Source: RGIG7450 sp045633565 (GTDB lineage: Bacteria > Bacillota > Clostridia > RUG12999). Taken from it: DNA of 64,000 nucleotides. Under the pieces are notes generated by a model. It was not told the DNA's origin. It did not search any database and worked only from the letters and a program-made list of their open reading frames with translations. Positions 1-7,181 of this stretch are shown here, piece after piece; position 1 is the stretch's first letter; each line of letters starts with the position of its first letter. Where the stretch lies: positions 98,465 through 162,464 of the forward strand of contig JAZQYO010000006.1 of assembly GCA_045633565.1 (NCBI GenBank). Direction: 5' to 3'. The position numbers were made by a program, and so were the translations under genes.

Positions 1-359
1 GCAAAAAGGTAACTGTGATTTTAGGCTTTAATACGGAAAATGAAATTTTCTACGAGCAGGAATTTAAAGACCTTGGTGCTAAAGTTTATGTTACAACAGT
101 AGACGGCTCAAAGGGAATAAAAGGCTTTGTCACCGATGCTATGAAAGAACTTTCCTATTCCTACATATACACTTGCGGTCCCGAGCCTATGCTTAAAGCA
201 ATTTTTGCAGCGTCCAAGACAGGCGGTCAATTCAGTTTTGAAGAAAGAATGGGTTGCGGTTTCGGTGCGTGTATGGGTTGCTCCTGCAAAACGGTGACCG
301 GCTACAAAAGAATCTGTAAGGAAGGACCGGTTCTTGAGAAGGAGGAGATTTTATGGTAA
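1..359 (+). CDS. pyrK: Dihydroorotate dehydrogenase electron transfer subunit PyrK (5' end outside window)
   Basis: This is the C-terminal part of the iron-sulfur flavoprotein that passes electrons from the PyrD FMN to NAD in class 1B dihydroorotate dehydrogenase. The reading frame is open to the left edge, so the start lies outside. The visible part has the end of the NAD-binding fold (YTCGPEPMLKA) and the 2Fe-2S binding pattern GCGFGACMGCSC followed by a fourth Cys in RICKEGPVL. The stop overlaps the start of pyrD by 7 bases, so the two subunits are probably translationally coupled. Confidence 0.93.
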   Translation, partial: KKVTVILGFNTENEIFYEQEFKDLGAKVYVTTVDGSKGIKGFVTDAMKELSYSYIYTCGPEPMLKAIFAASKTGGQFSFEERMGCGFGACMGCSCKTVTGYKRICKEGPVLEKEEILW

Positions 360-1264
360 ATACAAAAGTAAATCTCTGCGGCATAGAGCTTTCAAATCCG
401 GTTATCCCTGCAAGCGGCACTTTTGGATTCGGCTATGAATTTGCTGAACTTTACGACATAAATGTACTTGGTACATTTTCTTTCAAAGGAACAACAAAAG
501 AGCCGAGATTCGGTAATCCCACGCCGAGAATTGCAGAATGCACCGCAGGAATGATAAATGCGGTGGGCTTGCAGAATCCGGGCGTTGAAAAGGTAATTAC
601 ACAAGAACTTCCAAAGCTTAAGAAATGTTTTAATAAAAAGGTTATGGCAAACGTCAGCGGTTTTGCGGTTGACGAGTATGCCTACACCTGTGAAAAACTT
701 GATAAATGTGACCAGGTAGGCTGGCTTGAGGTGAATATCAGTTGCCCAAATGTTCACGGCGGCGGAATGAGCTTCGGCACAAGTCCCGATGCTGCTGCAG
801 AGGTTGTGACGGCAGTTAAAAAGGTTACCACCAAGCCTGTTATTATAAAGCTTTCGCCCAATGTTACAGATATTGTAGCAATAGCAAAAGCTTGTGAGGA
901 CGCAGGTGCAGATGGCATCAGCCTTATAAACACTCTGCTCGGCTCGAGGATTGACCTTAAAACAAGAAAATTTGTCATAGCTAATAAAATGGGCGGTTTT
1001 TCGGGGGATGCAATTTTCCCGGTAGCGCTCAGAATGGTATATCAGGTGGCATCGGCAGTTAAGGTGCCGGTTGTTGGTATGGGAGGAGTTTCAAGCGCAG
1101 AAGATGTAATTGAAATGATGCTTGCCGGTGCAACGGCAGTCGAAGTGGGCGCGGCAAATCTTGTTAATCCGTACGCTTGCCGCGATATAATCTCCGACCT
1201 GCCGAGAGTAATGGAAAAATATAAAATTGACAGTTTAAGTGATATAATAGGAGGGGCTCGATAA
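353..1264 (+). CDS. pyrD: Dihydroorotate dehydrogenase B catalytic subunit PyrD
   Basis: This protein oxidises dihydroorotate to orotate in de novo pyrimidine synthesis, working with PyrK. It has 303 residues, normal for PyrDB. The FMN-barrel motifs are clear: SNPVIPASGTFGFG near the N-terminus, the NISCPN loop with the class 1 catalytic Cys region following, the GADGISLINT segment, and the phosphate-binding GMGGVSSAEDV motif near the C-terminus. The ATG is preceded by an AAGGAGGAG ribosome site. Its TAA overlaps the ATG of pyrF by one base (TAATG). Confidence 0.97.
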   Translation: MVNTKVNLCGIELSNPVIPASGTFGFGYEFAELYDINVLGTFSFKGTTKEPRFGNPTPRIAECTAGMINAVGLQNPGVEKVITQELPKLKKCFNKKVMANVSGFAVDEYAYTCEKLDKCDQVGWLEVNISCPNVHGGGMSFGTSPDAAAEVVTAVKKVTTKPVIIKLSPNVTDIVAIAKACEDAGADGISLINTLLGSRIDLKTRKFVIANKMGGFSGDAIFPVALRMVYQVASAVKVPVVGMGGVSSAEDVIEMMLAGATAVEVGAANLVNPYACRDIISDLPRVMEKYKIDSLSDIIGGAR

Positions 1265-1962
1265 TGGGTAAAGATGTAATCATTGCCTGCGACTTTGCAA
1301 GTGCCGAAAAGACATTTGAATTTTTGGACAAGTTTACAGGCAGAAAACCGTTTGTTAAAATAGGTATGGAACTTTTTTATGCGGAAGGTCCGCAGATTGT
1401 AAAAGAAATTAAAAAAAGAGGACATAAAATATTTCTTGATTTAAAGCTTCACGACATTCCAAATACTGTTAAAAAGGCAATGTCTGTCCTGTCCGGACTT
1501 GATGTTGACCTGTGCAACCTGCACGCTTCGGGTACAGTTCGTATGATGGAAGCGGCAATTGAAGGGCTTACCCGTGAAGACGGAACAAGACCTCTTTTGA
1601 TTGCAGTAACCCAGCTTACCTCAACCGACCAGCAGGCAATGGAGGAAGATTTGCTTATAAAAGAAGACATTGCGGATGTTGTAATTCACTATGCGAAAAA
1701 TGCAAAAAAAGCAGGTCTTGACGGTGTAGTTTGCTCACCGCTTGAAGCAGGAAAAGTTCATGAAAATTGCGGTAAGGATTTCCTTACAGTAACTCCCGGC
1801 GTGCGTTTTGCTGACGGCGACATTGGCGACCAGAAACGTGTTATGACCCCGGCAGAGGCTAAGAAAATCGGATCCGACTACATAGTAGTGGGAAGACCTG
1901 TAACAGCAGCCGAAGACCCGGTAGCAGCTTATGAACGCTGCATAGCAGAATTTATTGACTAA
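1264..1962 (+). CDS. pyrF: Orotidine 5'-phosphate decarboxylase PyrF
   Basis: This enzyme decarboxylates OMP to UMP, the last step of UMP synthesis. The 232-residue protein has the N-terminal substrate Asp (IIACDFAS), the catalytic DLKLHDIPNTV motif, and the C-terminal phosphate-binding region ending in YIVVGRPVTAAEDP. It is the short bacterial group 1 form. It overlaps pyrD by one base and is followed after 11 bases by pyrE. Confidence 0.97.
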   Translation: MGKDVIIACDFASAEKTFEFLDKFTGRKPFVKIGMELFYAEGPQIVKEIKKRGHKIFLDLKLHDIPNTVKKAMSVLSGLDVDLCNLHASGTVRMMEAAIEGLTREDGTRPLLIAVTQLTSTDQQAMEEDLLIKEDIADVVIHYAKNAKKAGLDGVVCSPLEAGKVHENCGKDFLTVTPGVRFADGDIGDQKRVMTPAEAKKIGSDYIVVGRPVTAAEDPVAAYERCIAEFID

Positions 1963-1973
1963 GGAGAATAGAT

Positions 1974-2612
1974 ATGGAAAAATTAATTGCAAAAGATTTA
2001 CTTAAAATCAAAGCGGTGTTCTTCCGCCCCGAGGAGCCTTTCACATGGGCAAGCGGAATTAAAAGCCCTGTTTACTGCGACAACAGACTCACACTTACAG
2101 CACCGGAAGTTCGCAGCGATGTTGAAAACGGACTTGCGGAAATGATAAAAAAACATTATCCTGACGTGGAAGTTTTAATGGGTACATCCACTGCAGGCAT
2201 CGCTCATGCGGCTATCACAGGTCATATTATGGGGCTGCCTATGGGATATGTTCGCTCAGGCAGTAAAGACCATGGCAGACAGAATCAGATTGAGGGCAGA
2301 CTTGAAAAAGGGCAGAAAGTAGTTGTTGTTGAAGACCTTATTTCAACGGGAGGCAGTGTTATTGAGGTTGTAAATGCTCTGAGAGACGCTGGTGCAGAAG
2401 TTTTAGGCATAGTTTCAATCTTCACCTACGGAATGAAAAAAGGCTTAGAGCGCCTTGCTGAGGCAAATGTGAAAAATGTATCCCTCACAAACTTTGATGT
2501 GATTGCTGAAGTTGCGGCTGAAGAAGGTTACATTAAACCCAAAGATGTTGAAAGACTTATAAAATTCAGAAATAATCCGTCTGACGAAAGCTGGATAGGA
2601 GCTGAAAGATAA
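1974..2612 (+). CDS. pyrE: Orotate phosphoribosyltransferase PyrE
   Basis: This enzyme joins orotate and PRPP to form OMP. The 212-residue protein has the type I phosphoribosyltransferase PRPP loop VVVVEDLISTGGS and a flexible-loop segment with SKDHGRQNQIEG. The start has a TAAGGAGAA ribosome site. Its TAA overlaps the pyrB ATG by one base. The order F-E-B is consistent with a single pyrimidine transcript. Confidence 0.96.
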   Translation: MEKLIAKDLLKIKAVFFRPEEPFTWASGIKSPVYCDNRLTLTAPEVRSDVENGLAEMIKKHYPDVEVLMGTSTAGIAHAAITGHIMGLPMGYVRSGSKDHGRQNQIEGRLEKGQKVVVVEDLISTGGSVIEVVNALRDAGAEVLGIVSIFTYGMKKGLERLAEANVKNVSLTNFDVIAEVAAEEGYIKPKDVERLIKFRNNPSDESWIGAER

Positions 2613-3526
2613 TGAGAAGCCTTATTGATATCCGTGATTTTACGGTTGAAGAAATTAAAGAGCTTATAAATGTCGCAAACGACATTATAGAAAACCCTGC
2701 AAAATACAGCGAAAAATGTAAAGGCAAAAAAATTGCAACCCTGTTTTTTGAGCCTTCCACCAGAACCCGCCTCAGTTTTGAAGCAGCAATGCTTGAACTT
2801 GGCGGCTCGGTGCTGGGTTTTTCAGAGGCAAACAGCTCATCTGCGGCAAAAGGTGAAAGCATTTCAGACACTGCAAAAACAGTCAGCTGTTATGCTGACA
2901 TAATTGCAATGCGACATCCCAAAGAGGGTGCGCCGCTTGTTGCAGCTGAAAATGCGTCAATCCCTGTTATCAACGCAGGTGACGGTGGTCATAATCACCC
3001 CACCCAGACGCTTGCTGACCTTCTCACCATCTACCGTGAAAAGGGCGGATTTAATAATCTTACAATTGGTTTCTGCGGTGACCTTAAATTTGGCAGAACA
3101 GTTCATTCGCTCATTCAGGCAATGTCCAGATATGAAGGAATAAAAATTGTGCTCATTTCTCCCGAGGAACTTAAGCTTCCCAGCTATGTCAAAAAAGATG
3201 TTCTTCAGAAAAGCAACATTCCCTATGAACAAGTTACAAGCCTTGAAGATGCAATGCCCGGGCTTGACATACTCTATATGACAAGGGTTCAGCGTGAGAG
3301 ATTTTTCAACGAAGAAGACTATTTAAGACTTAAAGACAGCTATATTTTGGATATGGCGAAACTTAAAAATGCCAAGAAAGACCTTTGCATAATGCATCCG
3401 CTACCCAGAGTTAACGAAATCAGCGTGGCGGTGGATGACGACCCGAGAGCCTGCTATTTTAAACAGGTGCTTTACGGGAAATATATGAGAATGGCACTTA
3501 TCTTAAAGCTTCTGGAGGTGGAGTAA
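2612..3526 (+). CDS. pyrB: Aspartate carbamoyltransferase catalytic subunit PyrB
   Basis: This subunit condenses carbamoyl phosphate and aspartate, the committed pyrimidine step. The 304-residue protein has the carbamoyl-phosphate site FFEPSTRTRLSFE, the HPTQTLADLLTI motif, and the HPLPRVNEI aspartate-loop motif near the C-terminus. The next gene encodes the regulatory subunit, so the enzyme is probably the allosteric E. coli-type holoenzyme rather than the unregulated PyrB trimer of Bacillus. Confidence 0.97.
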   Translation: MRSLIDIRDFTVEEIKELINVANDIIENPAKYSEKCKGKKIATLFFEPSTRTRLSFEAAMLELGGSVLGFSEANSSSAAKGESISDTAKTVSCYADIIAMRHPKEGAPLVAAENASIPVINAGDGGHNHPTQTLADLLTIYREKGGFNNLTIGFCGDLKFGRTVHSLIQAMSRYEGIKIVLISPEELKLPSYVKKDVLQKSNIPYEQVTSLEDAMPGLDILYMTRVQRERFFNEEDYLRLKDSYILDMAKLKNAKKDLCIMHPLPRVNEISVAVDDDPRACYFKQVLYGKYMRMALILKLLEVE

Positions 3527-3939
3527 TGAACATAGATTCTATCACAAACGGTGTGGTTATCGACCATATTACAGCCGGCAGAGGAATGAAGCTTTATACT
3601 CTCCTAGGTCTTGATAAGCTTGACTGCTCGGTAGCGATTATCAAAAATGTTTCAAGCGGTAAAATGGGCAAAAAGGATATAATAAAGGTGGATGCGGATA
3701 TCGAAATAAACCTTGATGTTATCGGATATGTTGACAGTTGTGCAACGGTTAACATAATTAAAGATGGTAAGTTAGTTGAAAAGAAATCAATCGGTATGCC
3801 TGAGACACTTAAGAATGTTATAAAATGCAAAAACCCGAGGTGTATAACCTCGGTTGAGCAGGAAATTGACCATATCTTTAACCTGACTGATAAAGAAACA
3901 GGAGTTTATCGTTGTAAATACTGCGAAACAAAAGCATAA
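3526..3939 (+). CDS. pyrI: Aspartate carbamoyltransferase regulatory subunit PyrI
   Basis: This is the nucleotide-binding regulatory chain that gives aspartate carbamoyltransferase its CTP/ATP control. The 137-residue protein has an N-terminal ferredoxin-like allosteric domain and a C-terminal zinc domain with Cys101, Cys106, Cys130 and Cys133, the spacing expected for contact with PyrB. It overlaps pyrB by one base. It is the last gene of the operon: a strong hairpin follows within 5 bases. Confidence 0.96.
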   Translation: MNIDSITNGVVIDHITAGRGMKLYTLLGLDKLDCSVAIIKNVSSGKMGKKDIIKVDADIEINLDVIGYVDSCATVNIIKDGKLVEKKSIGMPETLKNVIKCKNPRCITSVEQEIDHIFNLTDKETGVYRCKYCETKA

Positions 3940-3943
3940 AAAA

Positions 3944-3970
3944 TTCCGCCCTGTTGGGCGGATTTTTTTA
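3944..3970. terminator. Bidirectional terminator between pyrI and the small ORF
   Basis: A TCCGCCC/GGGCGGA stem with a TGTT loop is followed by a T-run on the plus strand and preceded by an A-run that gives a T-run on the minus strand. It can end both the pyr operon and the converging small ORF at 3968-4084, whose stop codon lies in the T-run. Confidence 0.9.
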
Positions 3971-4084
3971 TGCTTTTTCACTTATGCATATTTCTTCAAC
4001 CTTCTTTTGAGCTTCCTCTAAAATTTTATTAGCCTCTGTTATTGCGTTGAATAAAATATAGTACATTTCTTTATAGTTTTCCAT
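3968..4084 (-). CDS. Small conserved protein, 38 aa, linked to the structured RNA at 4192-4403
   Basis: This ORF is too short for ordinary gene calls but is supported by a second copy at 29280 on the other strand. Both begin M-E/D-NYKEMY and continue with LFNAITEA and KILEEAQKK, and both end in an acidic EExxISE tail. A CGGAGAA ribosome site lies about 9 bases before the ATG. The predicted protein is one amphipathic helix with no signal peptide. The same RNA architecture lies upstream in both cases; here a 62-bp repeat sits between the RNA and the ORF. The function is unknown to me. Confidence 0.7.
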   Translation of the reverse strand: MENYKEMYYILFNAITEANKILEEAQKKVEEICISEKA

Positions 4085-4113
4085 TGTTGTTTTCTCCGTT
4101 CGTTTAATTTAAT

Positions 4114-4175
4114 TGTAGGGAATGGCGATTTTTGACATTCCGATTTGCGGTGCATCCTGAAGGCTGCACCCTACA
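4114..4175. repeat. 62-bp palindromic-end repeat, copy 1
   Basis: This element begins TGTAGGG and ends CCCTACA. It contains two small hairpins, one with GGAATG/CATTCC arms and one with GGTGCA/TGCACC arms next to the right end. Copy 2 at 4472-4533 has the same ends, the same 62-bp length and a hairpin in the same right-hand place, but a different interior. Together they look like a small non-autonomous repeat family. No terminal target duplication could be assigned. Confidence 0.65.
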
Positions 4176-4191
4176 CACAATTTTTTACATT

Positions 4192-4403
4192 AAAAAAGTG
4201 CGTCAGCGAAGCCGACGCACTAAAAACGCCGGACTCCTTGCGAGATAACTAAACTTAGAAACGAGATAATACTCATTTACACAGCAGCCATCAGAGTCGG
4301 CATTTTTGCCAAATCTCTAAATTGCTGTGTAAATATTGCAAATGGGCATAAACATTTAAAGGAATAAAAAAATTCCCGTTCCCAAATATTTAGTTATCTC
4401 GCA
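4192..4403 (-). ncRNA. Structured RNA, copy 1 (unnamed family), about 212 nt
   Basis: Read on the minus strand, the transcript starts near TGCGAG. It has a closing stem of about 14 bp in which GCGAGATAACTAAA pairs with TTTAGTTATCTCGC. Inside are a GGAAT/ATTCC hairpin and a long arm with TTTACACAGCA pairing to TGCTGTGTAAA, capped by a TTGGCA/TGCCGA hairpin. After the closing stem comes AAGGAGTCCGGCGTTTTTA and then a strong terminator with stem GTGCGTC(A/G)GC and six Ts. Copies with the same layout lie at 15141-15352 and 29061-29214. The family is not one I can name; 6S RNA seems unlikely given three copies and the linker plus separate terminator. Confidence 0.75.
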
Positions 4404-4408
4404 TTTTT

Positions 4409-4437
4409 ATTATATCACTATGTCAAGGAGTTTGCAA
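4409..4437 (-). promoter_or_regulatory. Promoter of structured RNA copy 1
   Basis: On the minus strand TTGCAA is followed by exactly 17 bases and TATAAT, about 6 bases before the TGCGA that begins the RNA. Copy 3 has the identical boxes and spacing, and copy 2 differs by one base in the -35 (TTGCAT). Confidence 0.8.
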
Positions 4438-4471
4438 CATTTTTTTATCATCAAATTTCGACAAAAATATT

Positions 4472-4533
4472 TGTAGGGGATGATGTATACATTGTTCCGA
4501 GTAAACGGACCGTCGGGGACGCCGGTCCCTACA
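4472..4533. repeat. 62-bp palindromic-end repeat, copy 2
   Basis: The ends are TGTAGGGG and CCCTACA and the length is 62 bp, the same as copy 1. A GGACC/GGTCC hairpin abuts the right end. It lies between the thrS terminator and the promoter of structured RNA copy 1, so the two repeats bracket that RNA. Confidence 0.65.
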
Positions 4534-4534
4534 A

Positions 4535-4562
4535 TAAAAACAGCTCCTGATAAAGGAGCTGT
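4535..4562 (-). terminator. thrS terminator
   Basis: On the minus strand an ACAGCTCC/GGAGCTGT stem with a 7-base loop is followed by five Ts. It begins 7 bases after the thrS stop codon. Confidence 0.9.
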
Positions 4563-4568
4563 TTTACA

Positions 4569-6341
4569 TCATTTCTTTAATTTGTTGTCAACAACTTCGT
4601 GAATGATTTTAGAGAACTCATCGTAGGAGATTGAGCCCAAATCTTCGCCCGTTCTTGTTCTTACGGATACGGTGCCGTTCTCTAAGTCTTTGTCACCAAG
4701 GACTACCATAAACGGAACTTTTTCAAGCTGAGCGTTTCTGATTTTATATCTCAGAGTGTTGGAACTATTATCAATAGTAACTCTGAATTTATCCTTGCGG
4801 AGTTTTTCTGCAATTTCGTTTCCGTAGTCAAGCACACGGTCTGTAATTGTTAAAATTCTTACCTGTTCTGGTGACATCCATGTAGGAAGTGCGCCCGCAT
4901 AAGTTTCGATAAGGTATGCAAGGGTTCTTTCATAACAGCCAAGGCTTGTTCTGTGGATGATGTAAGGCAGTTTTTTCTGACCGTCTGCGTCTGTGTAGTA
5001 CATACCGAATTTTTCAGCAAGGAGCATATCAATCTGAATTGTAACGATTGTATCTTCCTTACCGTGAACATTTCTATACTGAATGTCAAGCTTGGGACCG
5101 TAGAAAGCAGCCTCGTCAATACCAATTTCGTAGTTAACGCCAAGGTTGTCGAGAATTTTTGCCATTGTAGCCTGAGCCTCGTTCCACTGCTCGGCTGTGC
5201 CTTCATATTTTTTGGTGTTGTTGGGGTCCCACTGAGAGAATCTGAATGTGCAGTTTTCAAGCATACCTACTGTATCCAGGAAATATTTTGCAAGATTGAG
5301 GCAGTCTTCAAACTCTGTTTCAAGCTGGTCGGGACGGAGAACGAGGTGACCTTCGGAAATTGTGAACTGACGAACACGGATAAGACCGTGCATTTCGCCT
5401 GAGTCTTCTTTTCTGAAAAGTGTTGAGGTTTCGCCAAGTCGCATTGGCAGGTCGCGGTAGCTTCTGGGCTGATTGAGATAAACCTGATACTGGAAGGGAC
5501 AGGTCATAGGACGCATTGCCAGACATTCTTTTGTTTCATCATCAGCATCGCCTATAATGAACATACCGTCACGATAGTGGTCCCAGTGACCAGAAATTTT
5601 ATAAAGGTCACGCTTTGCCATAAGCGGAGTTTTGGTTAAAAGATAACCATGTTCCTGCTCAACATCTTCAACCCATCTCTGCAGAAGCTGAATTACTCTT
5701 GAACCTTTGGGGAGAAGAATGGGAAGTCCCTGACCGATAGAGTCAACAGTTGTGAAATATTCAAGCTCACGGCCGAGCTTGTTATGGTCACGCTTTTTAG
5801 CTTCCTCTTTCATTTCAATATATACTTCAAGTTCTTCTTTTGACGGGAAAGCGATACCGTAAATTCTCTGGAGCATTTTATTTTTTTCGTCGCCTCTCCA
5901 GTAAGCACCTGTACAGGACATAAGTTTAAAAGCATTGTGTTTTACATAGCCTGTTGTGTTAAGATGCGGACCTGCGCAGAGGTCTGTAAATTCGCCCTGT
6001 TTGTAGAAAGAAATTTCCTCGCCATCGGGAAGGTCGTTTATAAGCTCAACTTTATAAGGCTGGTCAGCCATAAACTGGAGCGCCTCATCTTTGGGGAGAA
6101 CAAATCTTTCAATGGGAAGACGCTCTTTGCAGATTTTTTTCATTTCCGCTTCAATTTTTTCAAGGTCTTCCGGAGTGAGCGATTTTTCAAGGTCAACATC
6201 ATAATACCAGCCTTCGGCAATTGAAGGGCCGATTGCGAGTTTTACATCAGGATAAAGGCGTTTTACTGCCTGAGCCATAATGTGCGAACAAGTGTGCCAG
6301 TAAGTCTGGTTTTCGCTATTCTTTAAAAATTCAAGTTCCAT
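4569..6341 (-). CDS. thrS: Threonyl-tRNA synthetase, form without TGS domain
   Basis: This enzyme charges tRNA-Thr. The 590-residue protein begins almost directly at the editing domain (HTCSHIMAQAV), followed by the second editing motif (DLCAGPHL). The class II catalytic core carries the zinc Cys in MRPMTCPFQ near residue 280, with zinc His residues in TISEGHL and IIHRTSLG. A normal anticodon-binding domain closes the protein. The usual N-terminal TGS domain of about 60 residues is absent. There is no in-frame space for it, because the T-box terminator ends just upstream and a GGAGGT ribosome site fixes the start. Loss of TGS is known in some ThrRS lineages. Confidence 0.96.
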   Translation of the reverse strand: MELEFLKNSENQTYWHTCSHIMAQAVKRLYPDVKLAIGPSIAEGWYYDVDLEKSLTPEDLEKIEAEMKKICKERLPIERFVLPKDEALQFMADQPYKVELINDLPDGEEISFYKQGEFTDLCAGPHLNTTGYVKHNAFKLMSCTGAYWRGDEKNKMLQRIYGIAFPSKEELEVYIEMKEEAKKRDHNKLGRELEYFTTVDSIGQGLPILLPKGSRVIQLLQRWVEDVEQEHGYLLTKTPLMAKRDLYKISGHWDHYRDGMFIIGDADDETKECLAMRPMTCPFQYQVYLNQPRSYRDLPMRLGETSTLFRKEDSGEMHGLIRVRQFTISEGHLVLRPDQLETEFEDCLNLAKYFLDTVGMLENCTFRFSQWDPNNTKKYEGTAEQWNEAQATMAKILDNLGVNYEIGIDEAAFYGPKLDIQYRNVHGKEDTIVTIQIDMLLAEKFGMYYTDADGQKKLPYIIHRTSLGCYERTLAYLIETYAGALPTWMSPEQVRILTITDRVLDYGNEIAEKLRKDKFRVTIDNSSNTLRYKIRNAQLEKVPFMVVLGDKDLENGTVSVRTRTGEDLGSISYDEFSKIIHEVVDNKLKK

Positions 6342-6365
6342 AAAATTACCTCCAAAATTGAAAAA

Positions 6366-6592
6366 TCCCCTAATGCTTTTGCATTAAGGGTGCTTTGTGG
6401 CACGGTTCCACCTTAAATTTAACTTCATTTTTCATTGACGCAGAATCACGGCAAAGCCTACTTTTATTTCGACAATGCAGCTCCGGAGCGGTCTTCACCG
6501 GGTACCGACATAAGAAACTTTCAGCAAAATGTTTCTCTCTCTGAATGGGGCAATCCCGACTACTCTTTCCATCACAGCTTTTATATTAGTAC
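6366..6592 (-). promoter_or_regulatory. T-box leader of thrS
   Basis: The minus strand carries the T-box sequence AAGGTGGAACCGTGCC (6399-6414), a Stem I with the conserved GCTGAAAG segment, and a candidate ACC threonine specifier in GGTACCCGG. A factor-independent terminator follows, with stem CCCTTAATGC/GCATTAGGGG and T-run, which competes with the antiterminator. Uncharged tRNA-Thr is expected to stabilise the antiterminator and switch thrS on. Confidence 0.93.
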
Positions 6593-6598
6593 AAAGTT

Positions 6599-6627
6599 AT
6601 TTTAACACTTTAGTCCTCTTTTGTCAA
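6599..6627 (-). promoter_or_regulatory. Promoter of the thrS T-box transcript
   Basis: On the minus strand TTGACA is separated by 17 bases from TAAAAT, followed within about 10 bases by the start of the T-box leader. Confidence 0.8.
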
Positions 6628-6729
6628 TAGTTTTTGAAAACGGGTTGAAAAAGAGTTTGTTTAGTGGTAAAATAAGGTGAACGCAAGTTATTGGAGAAGA
6701 ACTGCTGAAACTTTAAAAGGGTCAATAAA

Positions 6730-7146
6730 ATGGAAATAAAAATTTTTAAAGGACTGCCCGATGAGGCTAAAAATATCAGGGAAACTGTTTTTGTAAAAGA
6801 ACAGGGATTTACCGACGAATATGACGAAAAAGATGCTGTTGCAAATCACTTTGTAATGTTTGATGATGAAAAAGCGGTTGCGACCTGCAGGATATTTGAA
6901 ACAAATGAGCCCGGCATATATATGTTTGGCAGAATGGCGGTTTTAAAGCAGATGCGGGGCAAAAACCTGGGCAGAAAAATGATGGATGCGGTGAAAGAAT
7001 TTGTTAAAGAGCAGGGCGGAAAAGGCATAATTCTTCATGCTCAGCTTCACGCAAAAGGGTTTTATGAGAAAAACGGGTTTACAGCTTACGGCGAAATAGA
7101 GTGCGAGCAGGACTGCCCGCATATATGGATGAAAATAGATTTTTAA
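6730..7146 (+). CDS. GNAT family N-acetyltransferase
   Basis: This is a 138-residue single-domain GNAT enzyme, closest in layout to the ElaA/YjcF group. The early FVKEQGFTDEYDEKDA segment and the acetyl-CoA pyrophosphate loop MRGKNLGRKMMD are typical, and HAQLHAKGFYEKNGF forms the last conserved strand-helix pair. The substrate cannot be told from sequence. The ribosome site (AAAAGGG) is weak. The gene stands alone and ends in a terminator shared with the converging AraC gene. Confidence 0.85.
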   Translation: MEIKIFKGLPDEAKNIRETVFVKEQGFTDEYDEKDAVANHFVMFDDEKAVATCRIFETNEPGIYMFGRMAVLKQMRGKNLGRKMMDAVKEFVKEQGGKGIILHAQLHAKGFYEKNGFTAYGEIECEQDCPHIWMKIDF

Positions 7147-7150
7147 AAGG

Positions 7151-7181
7151 AAAAAGACTAGCAATTTGCTAGTCTTTTTTT
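7151..7181. terminator. Bidirectional terminator
   Basis: AAAAGACTAGCA pairs with TGCTAGTCTTTT around an ATT loop, with T-runs on both strands. It serves the acetyltransferase and the converging AraC gene, whose stop codon is inside the stem. Confidence 0.88.

Noticed and set aside
4192..4403. Reading the structured RNA as 6S RNA
   Set aside because: Three copies with very different inner sequences, a separate linker and an ORF directly downstream do not suit 6S RNA, though I could not run a model search.
4409..4432. TTGACA only 6 bases before TATAAT upstream of RNA copy 1
   Set aside because: The spacing is too short. TTGCAA 17 bases before TATAAT is the proper -35 and is shared with copy 3.
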